Shown here piece by piece: positions 48,879 to 50,529 of a stretch of 50,529 bases of DNA (position 1 is its first letter; each line of letters starts with the position of its first letter). A program made the position numbers and the translations under genes. The notes below the pieces were generated by a model. The model did no database searches and was not told where the DNA came from. It worked only from the letters and a program-made list of their open reading frames with translations. The DNA comes from Auritidibacter sp. Marseille-P8566 (GTDB taxonomy: Bacteria; Actinomycetota; Actinomycetes; Actinomycetales; Microbacteriaceae), in assembly GCA_945896925.1 (NCBI GenBank), contig CAMDEV010000002.1, positions 1 to 50,529 on the forward strand. Direction: 5' to 3'.

Positions 48879-50529
48879 ATGGAATCCAACCAATTTTTAC
48901 CTCCCGTTCGCAAGTCTCTAACTTTCGAAGAACTGGCTGCCAGAGTCGAATACGCAACCTCCACACGCATGGGCCTAGAGGCCATGATGGATCTTGTCGT
49001 CGCCCAAGAGGCTCTAAGAGCCCAAGAAGACAAAGAAATCGAAGAGTGGCTAGAGCAGATGGAAGCCAATGGTTCGCCAGAGGCACTTCGAGCAGCAGAA
49101 AACTTCCGAAGAACTCAGTCTGGACAAGCAGAGCTTCCTCAGGTTCAAAGCCAACCAGTCGTTGAAGAAGTAGAAACAAGCACAGGCACTTTCTCTTGGT
49201 TTACTCAACCAGATCCTGAAGAAGAAGTTGAAGAAGAAGTTGAAGAAGTAGTTGTAGCAGAGATTCCATTAGCGGAGGCAGTCGAGGAAATTCTCGAAGA
49301 AGAAGAGCCTGTTGTCGAACAAGTTCTGCTTGAGGAATCCATTCCGGAAGAACAAGAAGGAATCCAGGGCTGGTCACTTGTTGAACCTGTAGCAGTTGAA
49401 CCTGTTGGTACTGAAACGGCAGACGAGTTTGAGCATCTACTTGCAAGCGCTGCAGCTGAAGAAGAAATGACTGCACTCGAAGAACTGGAAAACGTATCTG
49501 AAACTGATTCAGTTGATCAAGAGGACGCTGCCGGAAACATTCTCATTCCATCGGACGAACACAGAAACAGAAAACCTATTTCACAATTACTTGTTTGGTT
49601 AGGTGTCAGTGCCACAGTTGTTCCAGTTCTACTCACTTGGCTTCTAATTACCTTTGGTTTGAGTGCTAACGCTGTGATCGCAGATCTGGTTGCAGGTTAC
49701 TTTGTTGCTGGAACAGTAATAGCCACCGCAAGCTTGGCTGGTAAGCGCAGTGGACTCTCAACATCAATCGTGTCTAGAGCCGTCTACGGTGTTTGGGGTA
49801 ACGCGATTCCAGGAACTCTAGTTTTCGTGGTTAGAGCAACTGTTGCAGCTCTTCTGATTGCCTTCACTGCACTTCTCATTAATGGAACTGACCCGAGTAT
49901 TCCTAACCTGACCGAATCTGCAGCAACAATCGGAACTTTCGATTTAACTTTCGGATTGGTAGCATCTGTGATTGCTGTTCTGCTGGTAACTGCAGTCAGT
50001 TTCGTCAGAGCAATCGGCTCTCGAGTGCTTCAGGTTGTGCTTAGTTCATCGGCATTAGCGGCGACAATCATTGCTCTTGCCGGTATCTCAACCAAGAAGC
50101 TTGAATTAGTAACGCCAGGAGTCGCTGAAATCACATCTAAGGAATCCTTAGTTGGTTTCGCCCTTGTAGTGATGGTGGTAACTGTTCTATGGGCTGCTGT
50201 TGCGCCTAATCTTGCGAAAGCCATCCCAATGCGTGAGCGAGGTCTACGAGTATTTGGTTGGGTAGCGGTTGCTAACTTTATAGCTCCTGCCCTGGTAGCT
50301 ATCACAGCACTGAGTTGGCTTGGCCCTCGAGCTAAGCAGCTTGCTGTCATCGTCCCATTAGATCTCAGCGCACTGCTGAAGATTGTCATGGAGTTACCTC
50401 AGTACTCAAGGATCGCTTTGGTTACCGGCGTCGCAATTACTCTCAGCTATGCACTGTTACTTACTCTGAAAACTGCAGTGTTAGACCTAACAGCCTTACT
50501 ACCAATAAAGAGGGTTACAGCGTCACTTC
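48879..50529 (+). CDS. NCS1 (cytosine/purine permease)-like membrane protein with long acidic N-terminal region; truncated by window end
   Basis: Open frame from ATG 48879 to window edge; about 230 aa Glu-rich N-term then TM region with GLSTSIVSRAVYGVWGNAIPG motif; missing from ORF track because no stop in window. Confidence 0.65.
   Translation, partial: MESNQFLPPVRKSLTFEELAARVEYATSTRMGLEAMMDLVVAQEALRAQEDKEIEEWLEQMEANGSPEALRAAENFRRTQSGQAELPQVQSQPVVEEVETSTGTFSWFTQPDPEEEVEEEVEEVVVAEIPLAEAVEEILEEEEPVVEQVLLEESIPEEQEGIQGWSLVEPVAVEPVGTETADEFEHLLASAAAEEEMTALEELENVSETDSVDQEDAAGNILIPSDEHRNRKPISQLLVWLGVSATVVPVLLTWLLITFGLSANAVIADLVAGYFVAGTVIATASLAGKRSGLSTSIVSRAVYGVWGNAIPGTLVFVVRATVAALLIAFTALLINGTDPSIPNLTESAATIGTFDLTFGLVASVIAVLLVTAVSFVRAIGSRVLQVVLSSSALAATIIALAGISTKKLELVTPGVAEITSKESLVGFALVVMVVTVLWAAVAPNLAKAIPMRERGLRVFGWVAVANFIAPALVAITALSWLGPRAKQLAVIVPLDLSALLKIVMELPQYSRIALVTGVAITLSYALLLTLKTAVLDLTALLPIKRVTASL

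Noticed and set aside
49201-49476. Minus-strand Leu/Gln-rich ORF (LLQLLLQLLLQ)
   Set aside because: Antisense image of the Glu-rich GAA/GTT repeats of the NCS1-like gene's acidic N-term.

Overview
The window is a compact chromosomal segment of a low-to-moderate-GC actinobacterium. Gene order and codon style suggest a planktonic Microbacteriaceae-like lineage; this is inference only. Left half: core genes lepA(3' end)-hemW-2x DUF4870-hrcA-dnaJ-rsmE-HIT-phoH-ybeY-CorC/HlyC-like-era-leuA-recO-uppS-glyQS-dusB-dgt-dnaG-2-hydroxyacid dehydrogenase-tRNA-Asn-(atypical histidine kinase + receiver/LuxR pair)-def-DMT/NIPA-like-glycosyltransferase-tRNA(CAT). Middle accessory region: a roughly 1,230 aa secreted protein with 11 Ig-like (He_PIG-type) repeats, a second two-component pair, and an alpha-glucan locus (stand-alone CBM41-like secreted protein, type I pullulanase, malE-malF-malG). 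Right part: amidohydrolase, tdk, DUF3145, the fabF-acpP-fabH-fabD-aceE cluster, peroxiredoxin, tRNA-Val and a 3'-truncated NCS1-like membrane protein with a long acidic N-terminus. Most notable observations: (1) an adjacent kinase/regulator pair in which the phospho-acceptor His is Asn and the receiver Asp is Glu, with the acidic pair and Lys also lost; (2) era apparently starting at CTG; (3) a Leu-codon leader peptide plus strong hairpin before leuA; (4) an enteric-style MalF with a large P2-like loop next to a MalE without a lipobox; (5) mutually exclusive hairpins before malF; (6) matching LacI-type operators upstream of the CBM41 and pullulanase genes. No CRISPR array, phage or transposase was seen. 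All assignments are by eye, without database searches.
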